Positions 10,096-21,600 of a DNA stretch of 64,000 nucleotides are shown piece by piece. Numbering within the stretch: the stretch's first letter is position 1; every line of letters starts with the position of its first letter. Below the pieces are notes generated by a model. That model was not told where the DNA came from. It did no database searches and saw nothing but the letters and a program-made list of their open reading frames with translations. Source of the stretch: Linnemannia hyalina (lineage: Eukaryota > Mortierellomycota > Mortierellomycetes > Mortierellales > Mortierellaceae); contig JAHRHY010000002.1 of NCBI GenBank assembly GCA_019671135.1, positions 1,984,001-2,048,000 of the forward strand. Direction: 5' to 3'. The position numbers and the translations under genes are program-made.

Positions 10096-13000
10096 TTACT
10101 TTCGTGCGGCGTCAACTTCCCTGGCAGTCGTTGACGTTGAGGTAGAGGAGCTCTCTGATGTAGCAGTGTTGTTGTTGATGTTGATATTGTTGGTGGTCGT
10201 CGAGATGGTAGCAGCGGCCTCAGGTGCAGCGTCTCCTTTCGATTGTACTGGTCCAGAAGGAGATGATGACGAAGGAGAAGGAGGTTCATCCTCCTTGTCA
10301 TTATCAGGAACAACAACGACCTCTTCTTCTTCCTCTGACTCGTCATCATCAGCCATCTCGGGCATGTGCAAAGCAGGTGGGCCTCCCCCAGACGACAACA
10401 GGCACAGACCGTTCACCAACACTCGGAACGCAAATGTAATCGATTCGGTCGTTCGGTCAAACTTTACAGCTACATGTGAAAGCAAACAAGTATCCCATCG
10501 TTAGCGTCATGTCATAACATTATCAAACGCGCAAGGAAAAGTTGGTACCTGCAGACCAAGGAGACTTACTAAGGAAAGGTACAGTGGGGTTCATGGGCAC
10601 CATACGAGTACGGTCAGACCCTCCAAAATGAACCAAGGTGTAGCCGACAACGGGCTCAGTCCTCCAGCGGTGGCCAAACAATTCTCCCACAGACGCCTCA
10701 CTCTGAAACGTCCTTACCTCAACACTCTCGTGCTTGGACTTTGTCAACGAACTGACAGTTCCTTCGTCATCATCCTCAACCTTGATGACAATACTCTCCA
10801 GTACCTTGGACGATTCTGCCATTGCCTCCTTGGCGCTACTGGAAGTTGATGTTGATATTGCACCGCCCTTGTCGGCGGCTGATCCAGTACTGGCAGGATC
10901 CGTTATTGTCGATATCGATGCTATTGTAGCCGTTGGCGCGGGAGAACTGGCAACAGAGCCGGACCGGCTTTGGATCTGAGAAGCATCGCTTTCGTCCAGT
11001 CCATTGAATACCATCTGGAACTGTCGCTCAACCATCCGATCCTCAATTTCAAGCACCTGTGCATCCTGCCAGCCCTGGAATCGGACCTCTTGAAGCTCCC
11101 GCTTGAATCGCGTATGGATCTTTTTCAAAAAGTTGGTCCGGAAGGGTGGTACTGGACGGGGCTTGCCATGCGTCTGCAAATACTGTGTGCAGACTGGACA
11201 CAAAATCTTGGCACCCTGTGCGCCTTCTCCTCCCACTGCTGCTGTGACAGGTTCTCCTGAGGGGTTGGATTCGTCTGGAGTCACAATTTGGAGTTCGACC
11301 TTGGGCCTCCACGCCAGCGAGTCCAGAGCCATACAGTTGGAACACTCAAGAGGCCGTGTCAACTTTTTGATGGGACGATCCACCTGAGAGCCGAAAACGC
11401 GTGGTGGCGTGGGAGAGTGTGATCCCGGTGAGCCTCCTGTAAGAGCGCTGGACGACGACGTTGACGTTGCGGTCTTTTGGGTCGGGTATGTGGCAGCTGG
11501 ACGGTTTCTCAAATACTGCAATTGACGTAACTGATGCTGCTTTTGCTGGAGCTGACGCTGCTGCTGGTAACGCTGCATCATCTGCTGCTGGGGTGTCAAG
11601 CGCTGTTGTTGTTGCTGGAATGGATTAGGTCGAATGTTTGGATTCTGTGCTTGTGCTTGTGCCTGTTGCTTTTGCAGCTGTTGCTGTTGCTGTTGCTGAA
11701 GTTGTGCCTGCGTTGGTCCAGGATGAGGCTTGATGGCAATTGGCTGGTTGTAACTCGGGTACATCTGTTGGTGAGGCTGGTATTGCCTCTGAATAGGCTT
11801 GAAAGACTGGCCCTGTTGCTGCTTCTGTTGCTGATGCTGCTGATGCTGCTGATGCTGATGCTGTTGCTGTTGTTGTTGGGCTGTCATCTGAGCCGCACGC
11901 TGCTGATCAAGTAGGCGCATGTGCTTGTGTAAGTGGTAGGATCTAGAGTGAGCCGACTGGGCTTGTTGCTGCGCTCGATGTCGCTGTTGGTGGATGGACT
12001 GCCGCTGCTCAGGTGTAACGGCGCTCATGGGCCGCGAATGGGCCATACCAGTCGGACCATTGGACTGATTTGAGTGAGGTTGTTGTTGTTGTTGGTATCC
12101 TTGAGGCGCCTGGTGCTGGGGTGGCCATGAGAGAGGCTGGAGTGGTAGGCCCTGTGGATGTGGGTGTTGAGGGTGTTGCGAAGGATGAGCTGGCGGGTGA
12201 TGGTTGGGCTGGTGGTGGGGTGGTGGGTGAGGATGGCTGTTGGTAGGATAGGGTCCGTTGTGTGGCATATTGCTGGAAGGCCTTTCGCCGTTCGGGGGCT
12301 GTTGCTGTTGGTGCCGATCCTGCGGTGGAAGCCCAGACTGATGAGGGCGCGAGGGGTGGGGGAGTTGTCCAGAGTGAGGTTGTTGTCTTGTCAACTCTGA
12401 GGTAGGGGGTGGGCTATACGCAGACTGCATGGGAAGTAGTGCTGAATTATTGTGGTTCGGACCAGGGCTTCCTGGTCGAGATCCTAGATGTGATTCTGGT
12501 CCACTATCCTGGTCACAATGGGGTCCCCCTTCTGGGTGACGATGATCGCTTTCCCGATCCGACGGTGGGCGTCCATGATGAGGTGGGTAACGAGGTCTGC
12601 TGGAGTACACCTCTGGTGTGTACCACGAAGGGTGAGACGTTGGCTGTCGGTGGGACGTTGGTGGAGGAGGGCCTTGGTCAGGAGAATCGTAAGTATCTGG
12701 GTATCTGTGGGCGGGGCGTTTTGAATAACGTCCGGAGTCGACGTCGTATCCGTGTGCGTACCGGTCGGGATAGTCGTCGAGACTGTTTCGTTCGAAGGAT
12801 CGCTTCCTGGAATGTGAAAAGGGCGAGTAGTTGACGGATTTTGCTTCGAGTTCAAAGATGCGGTTCCTCATGGCGATGTACATGTCCTGATTGAATTCTG
12901 TTGGAACCTCGTCCAGCGAGAACAGGACTACCGAGGGTACAAAGGGAGAATGAGAGAGAGAGAGAGAGAGAGAACGTGAGTATGATGTGACACACCGCAT

Positions 13001-13986
13001 TAAAGTGCGGCTCTTGATTAAAAGTAAACGAAAATGAAAGAGAAATAGTTATATTCATGCATGCATGCAAGAGCAAACTGAAAAGAAGCACAAGGTGAGG
13101 ACGTACTTCCTCCAAGGGTGGACAGGGTGTGCTGGGAGGCGATGGTGTGCCGCGTCTGGAAGTACGGTTCCTGGATGGGCGTCGTTTTCTGCGAGTGGTA
13201 CCAGATATAATAATGTCATTCATCTGTTAATGCATTGAGAAAAGACACGTTGTGACCTTGATTGGCTCATAACGTGGAAGAGTTGTCCCGGAGCATCTCG
13301 GGCAATATCGATTGGGCATAGAAAAAAAAAAAAAAAAAGGACAACGACCAAGACGCATACAGCCCTGGCTCTTGTCGTTATTCTCCACTACTACTTCTTC
13401 CACACATACCTTCCACAACGACGACAGCGCATCACTTCCATCCCCATGGTGAGGCTGATCCAGCTTGGCTGAGATGGACGGGATAGAAAACGGATAGCGA
13501 TTGAGCGCGTTAGGATGGTGTGACACACTTGCTGACGACAACGACGCATCGTTGTTGTTGCTGTTGTTGTTGTTGTTGTTCATGGAATGAAAGGAGGAGG
13601 ATGAAGAAAAGGAGTGCGACGAAGGAAAGGAATGTGGGGCTGAATGAACCCTGCCATGGTTATTGCTGCTGCTGCCATTGTTACTGATGTTCTCGTTGTT
13701 GCTGTTGCTATCGCTGGTATGCACTCCGTTAGGACCGTTGACATTGCTGCTGCCACGTCCTTGGCTATTGACAACCTCGCTGCTGTCGCTGTATGGTGGA
13801 GGCAGGGGTGCCTCTCCTCGGTCGGCACGCTCCTGTAGGTATTCCCTATCGCTTCCTTCATAGTGGGATGGAATGCTGCCGCCGGAAGACTCATTCACGT
13901 GGTTGCTGTCGATGTTGTCCTCTCCTCCTCTGTCAGGACGATTTGGCGGGTCACCATATGCATTGACATGCAGGTTGTAGCTGTGG

Positions 13987-14021
<35 letters not shown>

Positions 14022-14894
14022 CTGTTGCTGTTGAGGGTGCTGTTGATGTGGGTGTGAATAAGGTGAGTCCCTTGGATGGGGATGATATTTATGTAGAGAA
14101 AGGCCTTGTTGCTGGTTCTCCTGTATCCTCGCTTCACTGTCAGCGAATGACTGCCTTTGCTGTTGTTGCTGTTGTTGACTGTGGTGTAGGCTATTGTAGC
14201 GGTGGTCGTGAAGTGGTGGTGGAGGATAAGCATTGTTGGCGTGAGGGTGGCTGTGGTCAGACTGTTGTGAGGATGAGGAGCCATTGTTGCTGTATCTGGA
14301 AGAGTGCATCCGGCTGTCGTTCTTGTCGTTATTGTTGTCCTTGTGGGTCATGAAGGTAGGCGCAGACGCCGATCCTCCTCGTCCTCCTCCTCCTCCTCCT
14401 TGTCCCGACTCTCCTTGCCTTCCTGGTCCTCCTGTTACTCCTCCATTGGTGGGTGTATGGGTGCTGGCAGCAGCAGCGGTTGAAATGGCAGCAGCTGCAG
14501 TAGAGGCGGATGCAGTAGCCATTTGAAGGCGGGGCAACAACCAAGCAGGCAATTGTCAAAAAAGGTTCCCGACAAGAGGAGAATGAGAGAGAAAGTAGGA
14601 AGAAAGAGCGAATAATAAAAATAAAATAATAAGGGCAATGAGATCGTTGTGCTGGTTGTGAAGTGGATGAGAAAAAGAGAGAGAGGGAGAGAGAGAAAGA
14701 GAGAGTATGTATGAAGGAATGAAAGTATGGAAGGGGAAATGAATGAATGAACGAAGTGATGAGTCAAGGAAGAGAAACAATCAGCAAAGAGCAAAAAGAA
14801 AAGTAAAAAAAGTAGTATCCCGAAACTGACACACATTAATCCCACATCGGGGCATGTGGGAAAATAGTGGAAGAAAAAAGTGCGGGGTATATCT

Positions 14895-14933
<39 letters not shown>

Positions 14934-15798
14934 GCTACAACATTGGCAGAAATTACATTCGACACATAGATGTATGGTTACCTTGGTTTGGAAGAAGCAC
15001 TCGCTGCTTCGGCAGTTGTTGCTCGTGCTGCTGCTGATGCTGTTGCTGTGGTTGTTGCTGTGGCTCGGCTGGTTCTCGTGCTTCTGGTGCGCTCTTGGGA
15101 GTCGTCCGGTCTGGTGTGTCCTGAGCATCCTGATCTACTTGTCGCTTCTGACTTTGACTTTGACTTTGGCGTTGTTGTTGCTGTTGTTGTTGTTGTTGTT
15201 GAGATTGCGTGGAGGTAACCATGGAGTACGCAATGGCCAGTTCTTGAGAAGTATACGAGGCAGCCGCTGCTGCTGCTGCTGCAGTGGTTGTGGCCGTTAC
15301 TGCTACGATCCCCGAGGGCGGCGAGGGTGGTTGAAGCGGATGGCGGGGATGGGTTCGGCGATGGCTCTGTCTCCGTTCCTTTTGTTCTTGTGTTTCTTGT
15401 TGCTCGGAGAAGGAGGTCGAGGAAGTGGAAGCGGAAAGGGGAGGGAGCATCCATTGCTTGGAGGGGTGGCTCTCAGAAGAGGCAGAGAGTGGAGGGGACG
15501 GAGGAGGGGTTGCTGTGGATGAAGGCGAGGATGAATTGATGACGATGGCGCCATTCTGGATACTTGCGCTGGGATTTGTGATTGTCCGAGGTGGAGAGTA
15601 TCGTTGTAAATGTCGTTGTGCAGTGCCGTCTGTATCTGTCTGTTGTTGTTGTTGTTGTTGTTGTCGATGCTGTTGATGCTGTTGATGATGTCGCTGTTGT
15701 TGTACAAAGGAAGAAGAGGAAGAAGAGGAAGGAGGGGGAGAAGAAGAAGTAGAGAGGATGTTCGGCAGGGAAGGCGCCGAGGTTAAGAAGGGCTGCAT
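10096..15798 (-). CDS. Giant Gln-rich nuclear protein with a GATA-like zinc finger
   Basis: Five exons join with fully consistent phase: 15798-14982, 14494-13410, 13223-13107, 12907-10570 and 10469-10096. They give about 1,576 residues, mostly low complexity: poly-Gln, Ser, Pro, His and Asn. The only recognisable domain is at about residues 1195-1246: CSNC, then an AWRP element, then CPVCTQYLQTHGKPRP. This mirrors the GATA finger (C-x2-C ... W-R ... C-x2-C, NACGLYxKxHG). Unlike canonical GATA fingers, 44 residues separate the Cys pairs rather than 17-18. A helical, charged segment follows (FRTNFLKKIHTRFKRELQEV), and the C-terminus is acidic (ESEEEEEVVVV). A DNA-binding or chromatin-associated transcriptional regulator is inferred. 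The alternative is two genes: a separate exon end near 13265 or a start at 13223 is possible, but phase and the tiny gap favour one gene. Confidence 0.62.
14896..14934 (+). repeat. (CAA)12-13 tract inside intron 1 of the Gln-rich gene
   Basis: This is an uninterrupted CAA run on the + strand. On the coding (minus) strand it reads GTT and falls in the intron between 14982 and 14494. It is not part of the protein, unlike the GTT/GCT (CAA/CAG on the coding strand) runs at 15170-15205, 13990-14035 and 11660-11700. Confidence 0.85.
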
Positions 15799-16442
15799 TG
15801 ATGATTGACGAATGAAGAGTAGTGGATTTTACGTTACTCAAGATATGGATAGGAAGGTACAATTGAAATGTCAGTGGGCGGAAGAGAAAGAGTATGGGCA
15901 ATTAAGAGGTGTAGTTATTTTCCTTCACTGGAGTGGTATGGAGACTAGCGTAAGGGAGTTGTAGCTGTTGTTGTTTCGTGAGGACGCGAATAAAGGGCGA
16001 ATGGAGAGTGAAAGGAGAGTGAATGGAGAGTGAAAAGAATGGAGGGTGATCAAAAAAAAAAAAAAAAAAAAAAAAAAGAATGCAGAAAAGTGAAAGCAAC
16101 AACAACCACTGAAGTGGCGAATTGGATACAAAAGGAGGTGGATGTGTGCCCCAACCACAGCAACATCAGCAAACAACCAAAAAAAGAAAGAGCTACACCC
16201 CGGAATTCGCCGTGCGGAGAAAAAAAAAGTGGATCTGGGGAGGACAGGGGACGGAAAAGGAGAGACGATGGAAATCGGAACGAGAGCGACAAGCGTGGAC
16301 TAGAGGGACATAGAGTACCAGACCTGCATTGCATTGCATTCACGCATACTAACTTGTAATTGGCGCCCGAACCGAATGGCATTCGTGAGGACACAAATCC
16401 CTGTGAACCCAGAATAAGGTGGCAAACAAGTAAGGGGAATCG

Positions 16443-16475
<33 letters not shown>

Positions 16476-17068
16476 GAAAGAGAATGAGTACCAACTAGAA
16501 ATGGGTATATTTCCCCGCATTTTATTGCTGTTTTCCTTTGGCGGCCAAGCGGACTCTATATCTATTATCCATCGTATGCCACTGCCAATTAGCAATGAGC
16601 AATGGTCCTGTAATGGTCACACCATCGTTTTGCTCTGTTGTGCATAGTCTGTATACATTGGATGTAGTATCGCATTGATTTCGCCCCCTCCCTTGAAGAC
16701 CTACATCCACTGCTTCTATCGCCTCCCTATTCGAACTCTGCTCATTTCTAACTGGCTGGTTAACTGGCGCCTCCTCCTTTGTAGAAGCAACAATAAACAG
16801 AAGCACAGCTCCTTACCACATTCCATCGAACGCAAAATGTGTGTTCGTGTATACAAGGAAAACAAAGACACAAAAGAAGGAAGAGTCGAACAAGGTCACT
16901 GCCAAGCACCACTATGACATTGGCACTGCTTATGTGGTATGTACAGGAGAGGTTTTTACTAAGGAAGAGAAGAGAAATGCAAGGGTGGTAGAACTATGGT
17001 ACAAAGTGGAGCAACGAAATGAATGATAGTGAACGAATAAACAAAAATGGGGGACGGCGAGATATTTT
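15799..17068. other. Intergenic region with simple repeats
   Basis: This is the upstream region of the Gln-rich gene and the 3' flank of the Crz1-like gene. It contains a poly-A run (about 16051-16077) and a second (CAA)n tract (see below). A fragment TTAGCAATGAGCAATGG (16589-16605) resembles a nearby CCAATTAGC-type repeat. No coding frame is convincing. Confidence 0.6.
16444..16475 (+). repeat. (CAA)n microsatellite
   Basis: About ten CAA units lie upstream of the Gln-rich gene. They match the CAA units in its intron 1 and the coding Gln codons, which suggests repeat slippage or gene-conversion-like spread across the locus. Confidence 0.85.
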
Positions 17069-18616
17069 CTAAAGCTCAAACATGCCCTGGTATAAACTAG
17101 AGGCATTAAGACCCTCCAAGGAAGACGCTGCAGCGCCGTCCTGGCCGCCACTGCCGTTCTGCTGGAGCAAACCCACCAAGGCCGAGACAGACTGTCCACA
17201 TATCCGCTGGTGGCGGTGGAGGGCATCGTTCCTCATGAACCCACTCCCACAGCTCTGGCAGTTATAAGGTTTCTCACCCGTGTGGAGACGCACATGACGT
17301 TCACGGTCGTGGCGACGTGCAAATGCCAAGGGGCAGGAATCGCAGAGGAAGGGGCGCTCTGCAGAGTGGGTCTTCATGTGCGAAGTCAGGTTGTAGGCAC
17401 GCGAAAAGACCTTGCCACAGTTGGGGACGTCGCAGCTGAAGGATGTGGGCTTGACCTTGGGCTTTGTCTGGCGAACACGGCGCTTGCGCTTGAAGCGTAT
17501 CGAATCGTCGCCAGTGAAGGCAACTGAAGACGGTGACACAGGAAGGCCGTCCTCGGTTGTGGAGACATGGCGCTCGGTGGCAATGTACTTGGCCTTGCGG
17601 TAGAGAGAGAGTGAATGCTTCTTGGTAAGGCGGGGTCTCTTATTATTGGCGTTGTTTTCGCAAACGACAGTGTGGCTTGGGAATGCTTGCTGCTGCTCAG
17701 GGGAAGCAGGGCGTGAGGACTCGATCGAGGCCCAAGACATGGTAGGGGACAGGGCAAACGAGGTATTAGATATGTTGCTGCCATTCGGGAGATGAGGGGT
17801 CATCAAGAGGTCAAGCGAGCTCTCGAAGGTAGAAAGGAGCGAAGGCTGCTGCTGGGACTCGAGTGAGGAGATGTAGTAGTTGAGGACACCCGACTCGACA
17901 TAGGCCTGCGAGTTGGCTACTTGCTCCACCGAGATAGTAGGAACTGCATGGTGAAGAGGTGCGGAAATAGGAATGAAAGGCTGCTGCTGCTGCTGAATAA
18001 AGTTGGACGCGTACATGGGCCGTTGTTGTTGCTGGTACTGAGCAGGCAACGGCAGGATGTGCTGTGCTTCGGCAATGGGGGCGTGTTCTTGGGGCTGCTG
18101 ATGGTGGTATATCATCTGAGGCTGCTGGTACTCGGAGTTCATTGGACCGGAGGTATTGGGGAGAGCATAGTGGGAGTGGTTGTGGAAGGGATGTTGAGTT
18201 GGAAGGAAAGGGAAGCCGCTCTCGAGACCCATGGTTGTCCTGTCCGTGCACTCGAGCTGGTATTGTTTTATGTTGGCATCGGCGTTGGAGCTGTTGGCGT
18301 TGCTGATGTTGGCACTGGCGCAGTGGCGAGGGGTAGCAAAGATCTCGTACTCGTCGAGATCCTCGTCATCATCCTCCTCCTCCTCGCGGCCATCGATAGA
18401 CTCGGAAAACTCGTTCATCGAGGAGCCGGGAGACATTAATGCAGGGAGAGAGGACATGTCAAGAGGATCGAATTGTAACTGTGCCGTTGCTGCTGCTGAA
18501 AGGTCCGGGAGGAAGGTATGGACGTTTGAGGGGATGTTGTCAGGGAAGAAGTTTTGTTCGAGCAGGTGGATATGAGTAGAGGGGTATTGTGTGGGGCTGT
18601 AGTCTGTGGAAAGCAT
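17069..18616 (-). CDS. Crz1-like C2H2 zinc-finger transcription factor
   Basis: A single-exon gene of 515 residues. Three fingers lie at residues 395-417 (C-x4-C...H-x3-H), 425-445 (C-x2-C...H-x3-H) and 453-473. The last finger ends in Cys (HRHQRIC), making it C2HC. The finger core FSCDVPNCGKVFSRAYNLTS then RPFLCDSCPLAFARRHDRER is the pattern of calcineurin-responsive Crz1 factors. N-terminal to it are an acidic patch (EEEEDDDEDLDEYE, about 78-91), Gln-rich segments and basic KRKRR (376-380), a likely nuclear signal. PTISVE at 226-231 resembles the calcineurin-docking PxIxIT motif, which would fit Ca2+/calcineurin-controlled nuclear import; that is inference. The promoter lies in the unusually long gene-free region upstream. 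Confidence 0.8.
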   Translation of the reverse strand: MLSTDYSPTQYPSTHIHLLEQNFFPDNIPSNVHTFLPDLSAAATAQLQFDPLDMSSLPALMSPGSSMNEFSESIDGREEEEDDDEDLDEYEIFATPRHCASANISNANSSNADANIKQYQLECTDRTTMGLESGFPFLPTQHPFHNHSHYALPNTSGPMNSEYQQPQMIYHHQQPQEHAPIAEAQHILPLPAQYQQQQRPMYASNFIQQQQQPFIPISAPLHHAVPTISVEQVANSQAYVESGVLNYYISSLESQQQPSLLSTFESSLDLLMTPHLPNGSNISNTSFALSPTMSWASIESSRPASPEQQQAFPSHTVVCENNANNKRPRLTKKHSLSLYRKAKYIATERHVSTTEDGLPVSPSSVAFTGDDSIRFKRKRRVRQTKPKVKPTSFSCDVPNCGKVFSRAYNLTSHMKTHSAERPFLCDSCPLAFARRHDRERHVRLHTGEKPYNCQSCGSGFMRNDALHRHQRICGQSVSALVGLLQQNGSGGQDGAAASSLEGLNASSLYQGMFEL

Positions 18617-21600
18617 TGGAGAGGATGCGAAGGTGGAGAGGTTGTGTGGATGGGAAAGAGAAAGAACAAGAGCGAGCTAGGTTTTATGAACAGGAAAAGG
18701 TACTAAGCGAGGGGGGAAACGAGCTGATGGAAATACAAACGAATGCGCAGATCGTAAAAGGGGGAGGTGTCGACTTATTTGTAAGGTGTGCGAAGCAGGG
18801 GTTGTAAAAAGATCAAGATTGCAAGGAAAGAGGACAGTGAAAGAAGTCTTTGCAAGAAATGGGCGAGTGTGTGAGAAAGATGGCTGTGAAGAATAGACGG
18901 AAAAAAAAAAAAAGAAAAAAAAAAAAAAAAAGGAGAGAGGAGAGGAGAGGAGAGGGCAGGGCAGGGCCGAGATGGCGTCTATTTGTACAAAAAAATACAG
19001 TCATGAAGGCGTGAATGAGAGAGCAAATCAGACATGCTCGCACATGTCCCGCACCAAGTGAGGGATAGAAGAAAGGCTCATTTCAGTGGGTGCTATTCAA
19101 TAGACTTTTTCAGTTAAGATAAAAAAGGTGAGGATGATGGTGATAACAATATATGTAGGGAAATGGCGATGATGGTGATCGTCCCACAGTCTATTTTCTA
19201 TTTGCTGCGTTCATCGCTCGTTTCTATTCAAAAGACAAACAATTGTGAACGTCGATGAAGATGGGCAAACACACTGACTGACTGATCAAAGACCAGGAAC
19301 ATGAGAGACAAACGAAGGTGTGAACGGAATATAGTCATCAAATCAACGCTGCAAGACTTTTGTGTGCCTGAACTCTCTCAAAGAAATAACTTAAAAAATT
19401 GTTATTGATTCAGTCACTCACTATTCTTTTACATTTCCTTATTGTCGTCAAAACTACCTTAACCTACTTTAGGGATGAATGGACGAACTCACAGAAACAC
19501 CATCGACTTGTCATGATGAATTAGTTGTCAACGTACCAAAAAGCATATATCTCTCACTATTAACGGCAACCTTTGGATCTACCACCTCGCTTGAAATAGC
19601 TTTACTTCCATTGCTTTCCTCTGTCTGTTTACATCCATACCACCTCCTTCCTGCCTGTCGTTCCTTTCACTATCTCTTCCTTTGAAAAATATTATCATTT
19701 CCAATTTATGTTGGGCGCAGGGTGCAGGACGTTTTCATGGACTTACATCACACACACTCACCCTATTCATTTCGCTTCTTATTCTCCTCTCTACCTTGGC
19801 TTTAGTGGAAGACTATATTTGCAACTACAGAGCTCCAGTACTCTCGCACAGTAAATAACAAACAACGAAACTAATGCTCTTGACTCCACCACCTTAACGA
19901 CAACCACTCACTAAAATTAAAAAACTCCTCATCTCCTGTTCCATCCCAAGGTTGTGATAAATGGGGCATTGGTCTCATAAAAGGCCAATCGGGTCACTAT
20001 CCTCGCTCTCTCTCATTATCGATATCGGAGAGGTAAGGGTAACTCAGTACTGATGCATCGCCCTTGTCTTCAATAATCAACTTGACGAATTCGAAGGTTA
20101 TTGCTGACAGGTATCAAATTGGGATAGGCAGGGTGCAGGCATACACATGGAAAAAAACACATCTAACCTTTTGCCGCCCAATGGTTGTCCCCGAGGAGGT
20201 TTATCACTCCTTTTGTTTTAACGGGTTAGTATACGATGCTCAACCGCCTTTTGGGTCATTGTCTTCTTTCGTCAGAAGCGGAGTGAATCAAGTTGGATGT
20301 TTGGGAGAAGCGAGAACGAGAGCAAGGTTACTATTTTTATTGCATATCGTCCATCCAATGTTGATGCCCTTGGGACAATTGTCGCACTGAAACTCATAGT
20401 GAGGAAGAGACGTGACATTCTGCAATGCCGCATAATTTAGAACTCTCTGGCCCTACTTATCTCTCTGGTAATGAAGAATAATAAATGAGGGTTCGCTTAT
20501 GTTTTCATACTATCAAAATCCAATTCTACGCCCCCGACCTTGCTTTTTTGTTCTCCTATAACGCACGCGTCGTTTTAGATACCAGAGATACTTCTATGCT
20601 CTCTTAGACTCATGATTTTAGCTGTTTCTATGGTCTGACCTCCATTAACTTAGCCGTGTTGGATCGATCTGGTGGGTTGCTGCACTGCACTGCAACTCAT
20701 TTTTCAGGGTCCTAGTACCTTTTTTTTTTATTTCTTTTGCATGTACCTCCTTGCTTCCCGCTCATTTTCCACACCTATGGCTGATGATTAGAAGGTGGGG
20801 GAGTAGGTGAGTGGATCACTTTTGCTTCTCTCCCTGCCTCCGCCTGTAGAGCGAGCCACTCGCGTTCCAGCCCAACTAAGTTTTTTTTGCTACTGTGTGC
20901 ACTGCCACATCGCGCATGTCGTCCGTTATAGTTCTCGATCTAGAGCGTGTACACTGCCACATAATCAAAAGATAAAAAGTATGCTGTCAGATGAATGCAT
21001 AATACACGCACGGAAAGCCGAGATGAGGAGAAAGAAACCAGTTGAAGGAAGGAATAGAAGGTATAAATGAATGCTGCGATACCACCCATTTCTCGTTCTC
21101 AACCGTTTTTTTTCCTTCATAGTAGGACAACATGGTGGTTCATTGGCACGTGAAATAGTTCTATGGCCTAGGTCCATTCAAAGGAGACTAATGAGAGTAG
21201 GGATGCTAGAATTCATATCTTGACCTGCGAACGATGCGCGATGAGTGGATAACGGTGGAAAGAATTCATGCGGCGATGAGCAAACCACTGAGAAAGAAAA
21301 GGCAAGATTCACCTTTCACAGTGGCGCCATCGTGAGAAAAACCCCCAAAAGGCAACGGTTTGGGATGGGTGTATGTGTGTGTATGTGAAAGAGAGAGAGA
21401 GAAGGAAAGACTATCTCTCCAACCGATCAGAGTTGAAAACCATTCATGCCACCCCAACGTACAGCCGCAAACGACATACAGAAAACGTGATAGTGGAGAA
21501 TCGGACAACGGTCAGATCCAAATATACAGGAAAGCAAGCCGCCTTGGACCCTCACTTGGGTCGCGTTGTTCCCATTGTTTGTTTTTGCATGACTATGTCA

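Noticed and set aside
13224..13265. Boundary between two separate genes within the Gln-rich locus
   Set aside because: A short terminal exon (MLRDNSSTL, stop near 13265) and a start at 13223 are possible. They would leave about 40 bp for both a terminator and a promoter, whereas a single gene joins all exons in exact phase. I kept one gene but with reduced confidence.
14998..15020. U6 snRNA-like 'GCTTCGGCAG' string
   Set aside because: Only the first ten bases resemble U6; the rest of the molecule is absent and the site lies in coding sequence of the Gln-rich gene.
20064..20390. Plus-strand 108-codon frame in the desert
   Set aside because: No known motif, no splice-compatible neighbours, and codon content looks like intergenic DNA.
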